Below, piece by piece: positions 25,533 through 34,282 of a DNA stretch of 64,000 nt; the first letter of the stretch is position 1; every line of letters begins with the position of its first letter. Both the position numbers and the translations under genes were made by a program. The DNA lies in NCBI RefSeq assembly GCF_007671725.1, contig NZ_VCNM01000002.1, positions 1,054,001-1,118,000 of the forward strand, read 5' to 3'. The stretch is from Halorubrum depositum. GTDB lineage: Archaea; Halobacteriota; Halobacteria; Halobacteriales; Haloferacaceae. The notes under the pieces are model-generated. The model saw only the letters and a list, made by a program, of their open reading frames with translations. It had not been told where the DNA came from and searched no databases.

Positions 25533-26585
25533 GTGACGATACTGCAGGAGCTCATCGGGGATCAGTCGCTCGCCGTCTGGGTCGCGCTCGGCGCGATCGG
25601 GTTCCTCCTGACCTGGAAGGGGGCCAACGTCATCGAGTCGACGACCTCGAAGATCAGCGACCACTTCGGGGTCTCGCAGGCGATCCAGGGCGGGCTCATC
25701 GTCGCGGCCGCGACGTCGTTCCCCGAGCTCGCGATCATCGTCATCTCCGTGCTCGTGCTCGGCGAGTTCGGCGTCGGCGCGGGGGCGCTCATCGGGACGG
25801 CCGTGTTCAACATCCTAGTCATTCCGAGCGCCGTCGCCATTACGAGCGGCGACACGTCGACGACGCAGGGGATCGTCTACCGCGACGCCATCTTCTACAT
25901 GGTGGCCGTTCTCGCCCTCTTCGGCGTGATCGCGATCGGCGTCCTCGGGACGGACGGCCGGGAGCTCGCGCGGATCACCCCGCAAATGGGCGTCGGCCTG
26001 CTGGTGCTGTACGGCGTGTACGTCATCTTGCTCGTCGGCGGGAAGAGCGGCGCGTCGGATTTGAAGCGGACGGAGTCGACGAACGTCCCGAAGCAGGCCG
26101 GGCTGTTCGCGGCCGGGCTGGGCGTCGTGCTCGTCGGCGTCGAATCGATGGTCGGCATGACGATGGAGCTCTCGGACGCGCTCGGCGCGCCGCCGTTCCT
26201 CGTCTCCGTGACGGTGCTGTCGGCGATGAGCTCGTTCCCCGACCTGCTCGTCGGCGTGAAGATGGGCGAGGCGGGCGACCAGCGGGCGGCGGTCGCGAAC
26301 GTCTTCGGGACGAACACGTTCAACCTCGTCGCGGCGCTACCGATCGGCGTCGTCCTCGCCGGCGGCGTCTCGATCGGCTTCCTCACGTCCGTGCCGCTGA
26401 TGATATTCCTCTTTTACACCACCCTCGTCGTCGTGGTGCTGGCCGCGACGGACTTCGAGCTCACCCGCGAGGAGGGGTACGTCCTCCTCGCGATGTACGT
26501 CGCCTTCATCGGGTGGATGACGAGCGAGGCGCTCGGGGTCACCGCGCTGCTCACCGAGGAGACGCTCCGAACGATCGTCGGGTGA
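25533..26585 (+). CDS. Calcium/cation antiporter (CaCA) family protein
   Basis: The protein has 350 residues, starts at GTG 25533, and has about ten membrane segments. Two inverted alpha-repeats carry the CaCA signatures: GGLIVAAATSFPELAI with GALIGTAVFNIL, and LSAMSSFPDLLVGVK with NVFGTNTFNLVAALP. These proteins exchange Na+ or H+ for Ca2+ across the membrane. The second repeat has Asp where many have Glu, a change seen in some family members. The transported ion is not certain. Confidence 0.87.
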   Translation: MTILQELIGDQSLAVWVALGAIGFLLTWKGANVIESTTSKISDHFGVSQAIQGGLIVAAATSFPELAIIVISVLVLGEFGVGAGALIGTAVFNILVIPSAVAITSGDTSTTQGIVYRDAIFYMVAVLALFGVIAIGVLGTDGRELARITPQMGVGLLVLYGVYVILLVGGKSGASDLKRTESTNVPKQAGLFAAGLGVVLVGVESMVGMTMELSDALGAPPFLVSVTVLSAMSSFPDLLVGVKMGEAGDQRAAVANVFGTNTFNLVAALPIGVVLAGGVSIGFLTSVPLMIFLFYTTLVVVVLAATDFELTREEGYVLLAMYVAFIGWMTSEALGVTALLTEETLRTIVG

Positions 26586-26633
26586 CCGGACCCGACCGAC
26601 GCGCCGGCGGACTCCGCGACCGTCGGCGTCCGG

Positions 26634-27527
26634 CTACGGCGTCCGGACCCGAACCTCGATGCCGTCGGCGTCGGTGACGGCGATCCCGCGGTCGCGCTCG
26701 TCGGCCGCGACCTCGGCGTCACTGTCGGCCGCGACCGCGTCGAGTCGGGTCCGCACCGCGTCCAGCGCGTCGACGTCGGGGACGACCACCTCGAACCACG
26801 CGAGGCCGAGCCCCGTCGCGGGCGTCGTTCGCCCGCGCCACGTGTTCGCGGCGAGGTGGTGGTGGTAGCCGCCGGCCGCGACGAACCTGACGTTCGGCCC
26901 CGTCACGCCGATCTCGAAGCCGATCCCGTCGACGTAGACCGCCTCGAACGCCGACAGCGACGTCGCTTCGAGGTGGACGTGCCCGACGTCGGTGCCGGGC
27001 GGGGCGTGGTCGGCGGGCGAGTCCGACGCCTCCCCCGATTCCCCGCCCGCCGCGGCGGCGACGCCCTCGACGTCGAGCGGGTCGGTCGCCATCCGGACCG
27101 TCCCGTCGTCGTCGGTGGGCCACTCCTCGCGGGGGCGGTCGCGGTAGATCTCCACCCCGTTCCCCTCCGGGTCGTCGAGGTATAACGCCTCGCTGACGAG
27201 GTGGTCGGAGGCGCCGTCGAGCCGCCAGCGGTCCCGCACTCGTCCCAGCGCCTCGCCGAGCGCCGCTCGGGAGGGGACCCGGAACGCGGTGTGGAAGAGG
27301 CCGGCCTCGGTGCGCCCGCGTTCGGGGCGGTCCGGATCGCGTCGCAGGACGAGAAGGGGCTCGGCGTCGACGCCGAGGACGGCCTCGTCGCCGTCGCGGT
27401 CGAGGACCGCGAGGCCGACGACGTCGCGGTAGAAGGCGGTCGTCTCGTCGAGGTCGGCGACGCGGAGCGCGGCGCGGCCGATCCGCGTTCCGGCTGGGAG
27501 GCGGTCGTCGGGGAGAGCGTCGGTCAT
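26634..27527 (-). CDS. VOC-family (glyoxalase/extradiol dioxygenase fold) protein
   Basis: The protein has 297 residues with two vicinal-oxygen-chelate modules (about 12-125 and 180-297), the layout of CatE-type catechol 2,3-dioxygenases. Metal-ligand candidates are in RAALRVADLDET, GLFHTAFRVPS, GVEIYRDRP, VGHVHLEATS and AANTWRGR. A linker rich in Gly, Ala and Ser joins the modules. No aromatic-degradation genes are nearby, so the substrate is open. The start at 27527 (MTDALPDDRL) is preferred over an ATG ten codons upstream. Confidence 0.8.
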   Translation of the reverse strand: MTDALPDDRLPAGTRIGRAALRVADLDETTAFYRDVVGLAVLDRDGDEAVLGVDAEPLLVLRRDPDRPERGRTEAGLFHTAFRVPSRAALGEALGRVRDRWRLDGASDHLVSEALYLDDPEGNGVEIYRDRPREEWPTDDDGTVRMATDPLDVEGVAAAAGGESGEASDSPADHAPPGTDVGHVHLEATSLSAFEAVYVDGIGFEIGVTGPNVRFVAAGGYHHHLAANTWRGRTTPATGLGLAWFEVVVPDVDALDAVRTRLDAVAADSDAEVAADERDRGIAVTDADGIEVRVRTP

Positions 27528-27700
27528 GTCGGACGGTACGGACGGCCGCGCGTTCAACGCGTCGATCGCGGACGTCGCGTCTGGAGCGGAGCGGGTGAAA
27601 GCCGCGACGAGAGCGGAACGACCGACCGCGACGGCCTCGGCGGCACGGACTCTCCCGATCGTCCGTTAGAGTCAAGCGGGGGGCCGACGCAGTACCCGAC

Positions 27701-28120
27701 ATGAGCGTCGAACAGGAAGAGCGGGCCATCCGGTGTCTGGTCGCGAAGGTCGGCCTCGACGGCCACGACCGGGGCGCACACGTGATCGCGCGGGCGTTCC
27801 GCGACGCCGGCTTCGAGGTCGTCTACTCCGGGCTCCACCGCGCCCCGGAGGACATCGTGCAGGCGGCGGTCCAGGAGGACGTCGACGTGCTCGGGATCTC
27901 GATCCTCTCGGGCGCCCACAACACCCTCGTTCCGAAGGTGATCGAGGGGCTGAAGGAGTACGACGCGTTCGAGGACACCCTGATCCTCGTGGGCGGGATC
28001 ATCCCCGACGACGACGAGGCGGAGCTCAAGGAGCTCGGCGTCGCCGAGGTGTTCGGCCCCGGGACGCCGATGGAGGAGACGATCGAGTTCATCCGGAACA
28101 ACGTGCCGGAGCGGGCGTAG
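27701..28120 (+). CDS. Methylmalonyl-CoA mutase cobalamin-binding subunit
   Basis: The protein has 139 residues. It contains the base-off B12 motif DxHxxG (DGHDRG, D20/H22/G25), the segment LGISILSGAHNTL and the loop LVGGIIPDDD, all characteristic of the C-terminal B12 domain of methylmalonyl-CoA mutase. As a stand-alone small subunit it needs the large catalytic subunit, which is not in the window. The MeaB gene begins at the next base, giving an operon. The pathway is propionyl-CoA to succinyl-CoA conversion. Confidence 0.92.
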   Translation: MSVEQEERAIRCLVAKVGLDGHDRGAHVIARAFRDAGFEVVYSGLHRAPEDIVQAAVQEDVDVLGISILSGAHNTLVPKVIEGLKEYDAFEDTLILVGGIIPDDDEAELKELGVAEVFGPGTPMEETIEFIRNNVPERA

Positions 28121-29233
28121 ATGGACGGGCCGCAACGCGACGGGTCGGCGGCGGAGCGGACCCCGGAGCTGAGCGACCGCGACGCCGAGCTCGTCGAGGA
28201 GCTGCTCGCCGGGAGCCACCGGGCGCTCGCCCGCGTCATCACGCGGATCGAGGACCGGGCGGCGGGCCACCGGGCGATCGTCTCCGCGCTCCACGGGCAC
28301 ACCGGTGGCGCGGACGTGATCGGGATCACGGGCTCGCCCGGCGCCGGGAAGTCGACGCTAGTCGACAAGCTGGCGGCCGCCTACCGCGAGCGCGGGGACA
28401 CGGTCGGCGTCGTCGCGGTCGACCCCTCCTCGCCGTACACCGGGGGCGCCGTGCTCGGCGACCGGATCAGGATGGGGTCGAACGTCGGCGACATGGACGT
28501 GTTCTTCCGGTCGATGAGCGCGCGCGGTCAGCTCGGCGGGCTCTCGATGGCGACCGCGGACGCCGTGAAGGCGCTCGACGCTTTCGGCAAGGACGTCGTG
28601 ATCATCGAGACGGTCGGCGCCGGGCAGAACGAGGTCGACGTGGTGCGCACCGCCGACACGGTGGCGGTGCTCGTCCAGCCCGGCTCCGGCGACGACGTGC
28701 AGACCCTGAAGGCCGGTATCTTAGAGATCGGCGACGTATTCGTCGTCAACAAGGCCGACATGGACGGCGCGGAGCGCACCCTCGCCGAGTTAGAGGAGAT
28801 GGTCCACCTGCGCGAGGGGCCGACGAAGGGGCTCGACACGGGCCACCACGGGTTCGACGCGCCGGAGCACCCGGACGACCCGGGGGGCTCCGAGGACGAC
28901 GGCGACGACGCTCCCGAGTGGACCCCCGAGGTGCTCCGCACCGTCGCGAACACGGGCGAGGGCGTCGACGAGCTGATCGCGGCGTTCGACGACCACGCCG
29001 CGCACCTCCGCGAGTCGGGCGAGATCGAGGCGACGAAGCGCCGGCGCTACGCCGAGGAGATCCGGACGCTCGTGCGCTCGGACGTGGGTGCGCTCGCGAC
29101 CGACGAGATCGATCGGCGCGGCGGGATCGACCGGCTCGCCGAGGCGGTCCGGCGGCGCGAGACCGACCCCTACAGCGTCGCCGCCGAGGTCGTCGCCCCC
29201 ATCGTCGACTGCGTGGAGACGGACCGGGAGTGA
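28121..29233 (+). CDS. meaB: Methylmalonyl-CoA mutase-associated GTPase MeaB
   Basis: The protein has 370 residues. It has a P-loop (GSPGAGKST, about 71-79), a DPSSPYTGGAVLGDRIRM switch region, ETVGAGQNEVDV and the guanine-specific NKAD. MeaB protects and reloads the B12 cofactor of methylmalonyl-CoA mutase. An acidic insert (EHPDDPGGSEDDGDD) lies within the G domain, a common haloarchaeal elaboration. It starts directly after the B12 subunit stop. Confidence 0.93.
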   Translation: MDGPQRDGSAAERTPELSDRDAELVEELLAGSHRALARVITRIEDRAAGHRAIVSALHGHTGGADVIGITGSPGAGKSTLVDKLAAAYRERGDTVGVVAVDPSSPYTGGAVLGDRIRMGSNVGDMDVFFRSMSARGQLGGLSMATADAVKALDAFGKDVVIIETVGAGQNEVDVVRTADTVAVLVQPGSGDDVQTLKAGILEIGDVFVVNKADMDGAERTLAELEEMVHLREGPTKGLDTGHHGFDAPEHPDDPGGSEDDGDDAPEWTPEVLRTVANTGEGVDELIAAFDDHAAHLRESGEIEATKRRRYAEEIRTLVRSDVGALATDEIDRRGGIDRLAEAVRRRETDPYSVAAEVVAPIVDCVETDRE

Positions 29234-29319
29234 CCGACCGCGGGGCGACTGACGGGCCGGCGGCGTGACCGCCTTGCCGGGCCACGAGGTATAAGTCGCC
29301 AGCGGACCAACAGGTTTCC

Positions 29320-30276
29320 ATGAAGCTCAGGCACCTCGCAGGGACCGCCCTCCTCGGCGTCGGCGCGCTCGCCGCGGTCAACACCGGACTCCGGTACGAG
29401 GGCGAGCTGGAGGCCCCGCTCGACGGCGACGACGGCGTCTTCCGCTGGCGCGGGATGGACGTCGCGTTCACCGAGGCGGGCGACCCCGACGACCCGGACC
29501 TCGCGCTGTTCCACGGGATCAACGCCGCCGCCTCCTCCGGCGAGTGGCGCGCGGTGTTCGACGACCTGGCCGCCGACTACCACGTGATCGCGCCGGACTT
29601 CCCGGGGTACGGCCGCTCCGACCGGCCGCCGCTCCGGTACTCCGCCGCGCTGTACGAGGACTTCGTCCGCGACTTCCTCGCCGACCTCCACGAGCCGGCC
29701 GTCGTCGCCTCGTCGCTGTCGGCCGCGTACGCCGCCGGGGCGGCGACCGGGGACGGGTCGGGGAACGACGCGGTCGACGTGAGCGGCTTCGTCGGCGTCT
29801 GTCCGACGAGCACCGCCGGGCCGAGCCCGCCGAAGTCGTGGCTCCGCGAGCTGATCCGGTCGCCGCTGATCGGGGACGCGCTGTTCAACGTCGTCGCCTC
29901 GAAGCCGTCGATCCGCTACTTCAACGCCGACCACGGCTACGACGACCCGACGAACCCGGGCGAGGAGTGGACCGACTACGAGTGGCGGACGACCCACGTC
30001 GAGAACGCTCGGTTCGCGCCGGCCTCCTTCGTCTCCGGCTACCTCAACAGCGACGTCGACCTGGCGGCCGCGCTCGCCGACCTCGACGTGCCGCCGACGG
30101 TCGTCTGGGGGCGCGAGGCCGAGGTGAGCCCCCTCTCCGACGGCCGCGAGCTCGCCGACGAGGCCGACGCGCGCCTCGTCGTCTTCGACCGCGCGCGGCT
30201 GCTCCCGCACGTCGAACACCCGGACCGGTTCGTCGAGACGGTGCGGGAGAGCCTCGTCGCCGGCGCGACCGCCTGA
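29320..30276 (+). CDS. Alpha/beta hydrolase
   Basis: The protein has 318 residues. An N-terminal hydrophobic segment (about residues 5-22) may anchor it or be a signal. The hydrolase core includes the oxyanion region LFHGINAAASSGEW, the FPGYGRSDRP turn, and a nucleophile elbow ASSLSAAYAAG in which Ser replaces the first Gly of GxSxG. The catalytic His is likely in LLPHVEHPDRF. The substrate is unknown. A TATA-like GTATAAGT lies about 30 bases upstream. Confidence 0.8.
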   Translation: MKLRHLAGTALLGVGALAAVNTGLRYEGELEAPLDGDDGVFRWRGMDVAFTEAGDPDDPDLALFHGINAAASSGEWRAVFDDLAADYHVIAPDFPGYGRSDRPPLRYSAALYEDFVRDFLADLHEPAVVASSLSAAYAAGAATGDGSGNDAVDVSGFVGVCPTSTAGPSPPKSWLRELIRSPLIGDALFNVVASKPSIRYFNADHGYDDPTNPGEEWTDYEWRTTHVENARFAPASFVSGYLNSDVDLAAALADLDVPPTVVWGREAEVSPLSDGRELADEADARLVVFDRARLLPHVEHPDRFVETVRESLVAGATA

Positions 30277-30376
30277 GGCGGGAGCGACGCCGCCCCGGTT
30301 CGCCTCGGCGAGTCCCAGTATCACGCCTGAACATCGGAGAGCAACCGGTTTAGGCGGGGGTCGCCGAGGCGGGGAT

Positions 30377-31183
30377 ATGACCGACCCATCCCTTCGAGTG
30401 CTCTGCGTCGACGACGAGCCGGGGCTCGCGGCCCTCGTCGCGGCGTACCTCGAACGCGACGACGGGATCGACTGCGAGGCCGTCGCCGAGACGGATCCGG
30501 GGACCGCGCTGGAACGCATCGAGCGCGAGGCGTTCGACTGCGTCGTGAGCGACTACGACATGCCCGGCCGCACCGGGGTCGAGCTCCTCTCGGCCGCGCG
30601 GGAGAGCGAGCCGGACCTCCCGTTCCTCCTCTTCTCCGCGACGGAGCCGGACGCCATCGCGGCCGAGATGGTCCGCGCGGGCGTCAGCGACTACGTCGGC
30701 AAGCGCGGGGGCGCCGACGGCTACACCGCACTCCTGCGCCGCGTCGGGCACGCGGTCGACGGTGAGAGAGGGAGCTTCGGAGCGGGCGGCGAGGGCGCCG
30801 GAACGGGCGGCAAGGGCGAGTCGGTCACGGAGTCGACGGCCGCGACCGACGTCGCGCTCGACGGCGTCTGCACGGTCGCGCCCGACGGGACCTTCGAGTT
30901 CGTCGGGAAGGAGTACGGGCGGCTGTACGGCTACGAGCCGGACGAGCTGGTCGGCGAGCCCTGGCAGCGCCTCCACCCGGACGAGGAGGTCGAGCACATC
31001 CGGAGCCACGTCATCCCCGCCGTGATGGAGGGCGAGCGGTGGACGGGGACGAGCGAGGGACTCCGCGCCGACGGGACGACGTTCGCGGAGTCGAAGATGG
31101 TGAGCACGGCCAGCGACGACCGACTCGTCATCTCGGTGTCGCCGTTCGACGAGGTCGGCGGCGGGGCAGCCGCGAGCGACTGA
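30377..31183 (+). CDS. Response regulator with receiver and PAS domains
   Basis: The protein has 268 residues. The receiver domain (1-120) has acidic residues CVDDEPGL, the phospho-acceptor D59 in VSDYDMPG, and a switch Ser in LLFSATEPD; the usual conserved Lys is in YVGKRGG. A Gly-rich linker follows, then a PAS domain (about 155-260, FVGKEYGRLYGYEPDELVGE). There is no DNA-binding or kinase output domain, as is frequent in haloarchaea. Its partner kinase is not adjacent. Confidence 0.87.
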   Translation: MTDPSLRVLCVDDEPGLAALVAAYLERDDGIDCEAVAETDPGTALERIEREAFDCVVSDYDMPGRTGVELLSAARESEPDLPFLLFSATEPDAIAAEMVRAGVSDYVGKRGGADGYTALLRRVGHAVDGERGSFGAGGEGAGTGGKGESVTESTAATDVALDGVCTVAPDGTFEFVGKEYGRLYGYEPDELVGEPWQRLHPDEEVEHIRSHVIPAVMEGERWTGTSEGLRADGTTFAESKMVSTASDDRLVISVSPFDEVGGGAAASD

Positions 31184-31237
31184 GGCGGTCGCGCGGTCGG
31201 CGCTCCCCGCGGCGGCGAGGCGGGCGTCGCCGACGGG

Positions 31238-31786
31238 CTACCGCTCGTCTCGCCGGACGTACAGCGTCTTCTCGCAGGCGGCGTGGACGACTCCCTCGTC
31301 GTCGACGAGCGAGACGAGGTACTCTCGATCGGTCGACTCGCCGGGCGCGAGCGCGTCGCGGATCGCCGTTGTCTCGGCGGCGGGGAGCTCGCACTCGGCG
31401 TACAGCGTGTCGCGGCCGGGCTCGAGGAACTCGACCGAGGCCGACTTGTCCCAAACCGTGAACTCGTCGCCGAGGACTCGCCGGAGCATCGTCATGTACA
31501 GGGGGTCGATCGCGCCGTAGAGGCTGCCGCCGAAGATCGTTCCGACCCCGTTGCGGGTGCGCCAGTTACAGGGAATTCGGACCCGCACGAACCGCCAGTC
31601 GGCGCCGATGTGGTCGACGCGGGCGCCGGTCCCGCGGTAGGCCGGCAGGAGGTTGAAGCCGTGCCGCCAGAGGCGGGTCCGGAGGCTCTCCGCCGGCGGG
31701 TCCTCGCGGAGGGGGCGCGGATCGGGATCGCGGTCGACACCGGTCGGCGAGTCGGTCACGTCCCGGGAAGACGCCGCCGGCGACAA
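31238..31786 (-). CDS. DUF4442 family hotdog-fold protein
   Basis: The protein has 182 residues. The region from about 45 on (LLPAYRGTGARVDHIGADWRFVRVRIPCNWRTRN, in parts; then IFGGSLYGAIDPLYM) matches DUF4442 proteins, which have a hotdog thioesterase fold. It may hydrolyse an acyl-CoA-like thioester; the substrate is unknown. The first 40 residues are Pro/Asp-rich and likely disordered. On the minus strand the first repeated element (31856-32128) lies directly upstream. Confidence 0.75.
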   Translation of the reverse strand: MSPAASSRDVTDSPTGVDRDPDPRPLREDPPAESLRTRLWRHGFNLLPAYRGTGARVDHIGADWRFVRVRIPCNWRTRNGVGTIFGGSLYGAIDPLYMTMLRRVLGDEFTVWDKSASVEFLEPGRDTLYAECELPAAETTAIRDALAPGESTDREYLVSLVDDEGVVHAACEKTLYVRRDER

Positions 31787-31855
31787 ACCCGTGTCGGAAC
31801 CGGCGACAACGCGCCCGAGGTTGTCGGCGTCGGACGCTTATTTATATACACGGCA

Positions 31856-32128
31856 ATGGCGCGTGCCGACGAGCGCCCGCAGGGCGCGAGTCGCACGCGC
31901 GAGGGAGTCAGTCGCCGGAGCGAAGCGGAGGCGACTGACGAGGCTGGGGAGGTGTGAGGTGCGGTGCTGTGCGTGGCGGGACTCAAAGGGGCAGTCGCGA
32001 GGGCGAAGCACGGTGACGGAAGCACCGCAGCGAGCAGCGCGAGCGAGGAGCGCACCGAGCCGCGCGAGTCCTCGCGACTGGGGCTTTGGAGGTGTTCACC
32101 GTCGAGCCGCGCTCGACTGTTTATAAGT
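31856..32128 (-). repeat. Structured dispersed element, copy 1 (probable non-coding RNA)
   Basis: This is one of three related elements. On the + strand it has the conserved boxes GAGGCTGGGGAGG (31939-31951), CAAAGGGGCAG (31984-31994), AAGCACCGCA (32020-32029) and GGGGCTTTGGAGGTGTTC (32080-32097), then 22 bases to TTTATAAGT (32120-32128). Three hairpins pair: 31873-31878 with 31882-31887, 31907-31916 with 31930-31939, and 31993-32002 with 32070-32079. Hairpin sequences differ from the other copies but stay paired. The TATA-like box reads as a promoter on the minus strand, with a start near 32097. It fills the gap between the DUF4442 gene and ncsA. Confidence 0.8.
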
Positions 32129-32132
32129 GATC

Positions 32133-32160
32133 GACTGGGATTTCGGAAGCGCTTCCGTCG
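32133..32160 (-). repeat. Degenerate remnant of the element's 5' box
   Basis: On the + strand GACTGGGATTTCGGAAGCGC and the bases to 32160 resemble GACTGGGGCTTTGGAGGTGT and its sequel in copy 1, just beyond the TATA-like box. A similar, clearer remnant follows copy 3. It may mark an old tandem copy, but the match is imperfect. Confidence 0.35.
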
Positions 32161-32243
32161 GTCTCGGTCCCATCCGATCTCGCTCCCGCTCTCACGTAGG
32201 CGGCCCGAAACGGGTATCCGCGCGCGTCGGTAACCCGACACCG

Positions 32244-33227
32244 ATGGAGTGCGACAAGTGCGGGGCCGACGCCGTCCACCACGCCGCCTACTCCGGGGCG
32301 CACCTCTGCGGCCAGCACCTCCGCCGGTCGGTCGAGAAGCGCGTGAAACGCCGGATCCGGGAGGATTCCCTCCTCGATCCGGAGGCGACGCCCGAAGACC
32401 CCGACCGCTGGGTGATCGGCCTCTCAGGCGGGAAGGACAGCGTCGCGCTGACCCGAATTCTGGACGACGTGTTCGGCGAGGACCCCCGCGTCGAGATGCT
32501 CGCCCTGACGATCCACGAGGGGATCGAGGGGTACCGCGACGAGAGCCTCGACGCCTGCGTCGAGCTGGCCGCGGAGCTGTCGCTCCGCCACGAGGTGGTC
32601 TCCTACGAGGAGGAGTTCGACGTGCGGATGGATGACGTCGTCGAGAGCGACCCCGAGAACATGGCCGCCTGCGCGTACTGCGGCGTGTTCCGCCGGGACC
32701 TCTTAGAGGAGTACGCCGCCGAGTTCGACGCCGACAAGCTGCTCACCGGTCACAACCTCGACGACGAGGCGCAGACGGCGATGATGAACTTCCTCGAGGG
32801 CGACGTGCGGCAGGTGGCGAAACACTTCGACGCCTCGCTCGGTCCCTTCGACGAGCGCGAGGAGACCGACGACTTCGTCCCGCGCGCGAAGCCCCTCCGC
32901 GACGTGCCCGAGAAGGAGATCGCGCTCTACTGCCACGTGCGCGACCTCCCGACCCACATGGCCGAGTGCCCCCACTCCTCGGAGGCGTACCGCGGCGAGA
33001 TCCAGTCGACGATCCACGAGTTAGAGGAGAATCACCCCGGCGCCCGCCACTCGATCATGGCCGGCTACGAGGAGCTCTCCGCGCTCGCCGCCGAGGCGTA
33101 CCGCGAGGGAGGCGACGCCGCCGACGGCTCCCCCGACCTCGGCGAGTGCGAGCGCTGCGGCTCGAAGACGAGCCGCGACGTCTGCCGGAAGTGCCGGCTG
33201 CTCGACTCGATCGAGGCGGCGAGTTAG
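32244..33227 (+). CDS. ncsA: tRNA 2-thiolation protein NcsA (TtcA/Ncs6 family)
   Basis: The protein has 327 residues. An N-terminal zinc finger (CDKCGADAVHH..HLCGQHL) is followed by the PP-loop ATPase motif LSGGKDS (about 63-69), the catalytic pair in CAYCGVFRR, GHNLDDEAQT, and a C-terminal zinc ribbon (CERCGSKTS..CRKC). This is the archaeal Ncs6/Tuc1 type, which adds sulfur to wobble uridine of tRNA with the ubiquitin-like protein SAMP2 as sulfur carrier. A SAMP2-like gene begins at 63896. ATG 32244 gives the typical MECDKCG start. Confidence 0.9.
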   Translation: MECDKCGADAVHHAAYSGAHLCGQHLRRSVEKRVKRRIREDSLLDPEATPEDPDRWVIGLSGGKDSVALTRILDDVFGEDPRVEMLALTIHEGIEGYRDESLDACVELAAELSLRHEVVSYEEEFDVRMDDVVESDPENMAACAYCGVFRRDLLEEYAAEFDADKLLTGHNLDDEAQTAMMNFLEGDVRQVAKHFDASLGPFDEREETDDFVPRAKPLRDVPEKEIALYCHVRDLPTHMAECPHSSEAYRGEIQSTIHELEENHPGARHSIMAGYEELSALAAEAYREGGDAADGSPDLGECERCGSKTSRDVCRKCRLLDSIEAAS

Positions 33228-34282
33228 TTTTTCGCCGGTCGGATGTCACGGTCGACCCGCCCGAGCAGGTCGAGCTGGTGGGTGAGGTAGACGAGGTCGC
33301 CGGCGTCCAGCTGTCGCCGTCGCTCGGCGAGCCAGTCGTCGAGGGCGGCGATCGAGAGCGATCCTCCGTCCCCGTCGGCGGCGATCACCTCGCCGACGGC
33401 CTCCTCAACGGTGTCGAGAATGTGCCGGAGGAAGAACGCCTCGTCGCCCGGATAGCCGGCTCCGTCGCCCGAGCGGCCCGCCGCGCCGTCGGCCGGGCGC
33501 ACGATCCAGTCCGAGCCGGCGATCCCGAGGAGCGTCGAGCCGTCCGCCTCGCGCAGACGCGAGAGCGCGGCGCCGCCGGCGCGGCTGTTCCCGCCCGGCT
33601 TCTCGTCCATGTGTCGGTGGTAGAGCCGCTCTACCGCCCGATCGTCGGGGTGCGCCGGGCGGAACCGGGTGCCGCCGTCGAAGGTGATCGGGAAGTAGTA
33701 CGTGCCGCCGGGCGCGAGCGCGTCGAGCAGTGCGTCGAGGCCGTCGAGGTCGAGCACGTCGAGCAGCGCCATCCCGATCAGGGCGTCCCACTCGCCTGCG
33801 TTCTCGCCCGCGTACGCGACCGCGTCGGCGGCGACCGGCTCGACCCTGACCGTGCGCGCGTCGGCCTCGACGACGAGCGCGTTCGCCTCGTCGCCCCCGG
33901 AGCGATCGCGGGCGTCGGAGACGGAGACCGACCCTTCCCGCTCCGCCGCCCACTCGCGGAGGAACGGCCCGAGCCCGGCGAGCGCCCCCGCGTCGCGGTC
34001 GACGGCGACGTACCGAGCCTCGCCGGGCGGAAGCACCTCCCAGTCCAGCAGCCGGGCGACCATCGTCCCGATCCCGGCCCCGACCTCCAGCACGCGGAGC
34101 GGCCCAGCCGTCGACGCGGCGCGGTCGGCGAGCCGCTCGCGAAGGAGTCCGACGAGCCGCCGGTCGAGCGCCCGGTCGTCGACGGCCCGCTTCGCCCGGA
34201 GGTAGCGCCGGAACGCGGCGGTGTCGGCGGCGAGCGCGTCGCCGCCGCCCCCGTCCGAGGACCCGTCGCGCTCTCCCGTCAC
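33224..34282 (-). CDS. SAM-dependent methyltransferase in a pterin-synthase/glycosyltransferase operon
   Basis: The protein has about 352 residues. The Rossmann SAM motif LRVLEVGAGIGTMVARLL lies near residues 57-74, followed by the acidic strand YVAVDRDAGAL and a motif region WDALIGMALLDVLDL. The substrate is unknown. The GTG start at 34282 overlaps the end of the glycosyltransferase gene, and the 3' end touches the convergent ncsA stop. Third gene of an overlapping PTPS-glycosyltransferase-methyltransferase run. Confidence 0.78.
   Translation of the reverse strand: MTGERDGSSDGGGGDALAADTAAFRRYLRAKRAVDDRALDRRLVGLLRERLADRAASTAGPLRVLEVGAGIGTMVARLLDWEVLPPGEARYVAVDRDAGALAGLGPFLREWAAEREGSVSVSDARDRSGGDEANALVVEADARTVRVEPVAADAVAYAGENAGEWDALIGMALLDVLDLDGLDALLDALAPGGTYYFPITFDGGTRFRPAHPDDRAVERLYHRHMDEKPGGNSRAGGAALSRLREADGSTLLGIAGSDWIVRPADGAAGRSGDGAGYPGDEAFFLRHILDTVEEAVGEVIAADGDGGSLSIAALDDWLAERRRQLDAGDLVYLTHQLDLLGRVDRDIRPAKN

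Noticed and set aside
31653-32241. Several open frames of 60-160 codons inside element copy 1, and likewise at 48837-49139 and 61976-62261
   Set aside because: Frames are not conserved between the three copies, while hairpin pairing and boxes are. The selected feature appears to be structure, not protein.
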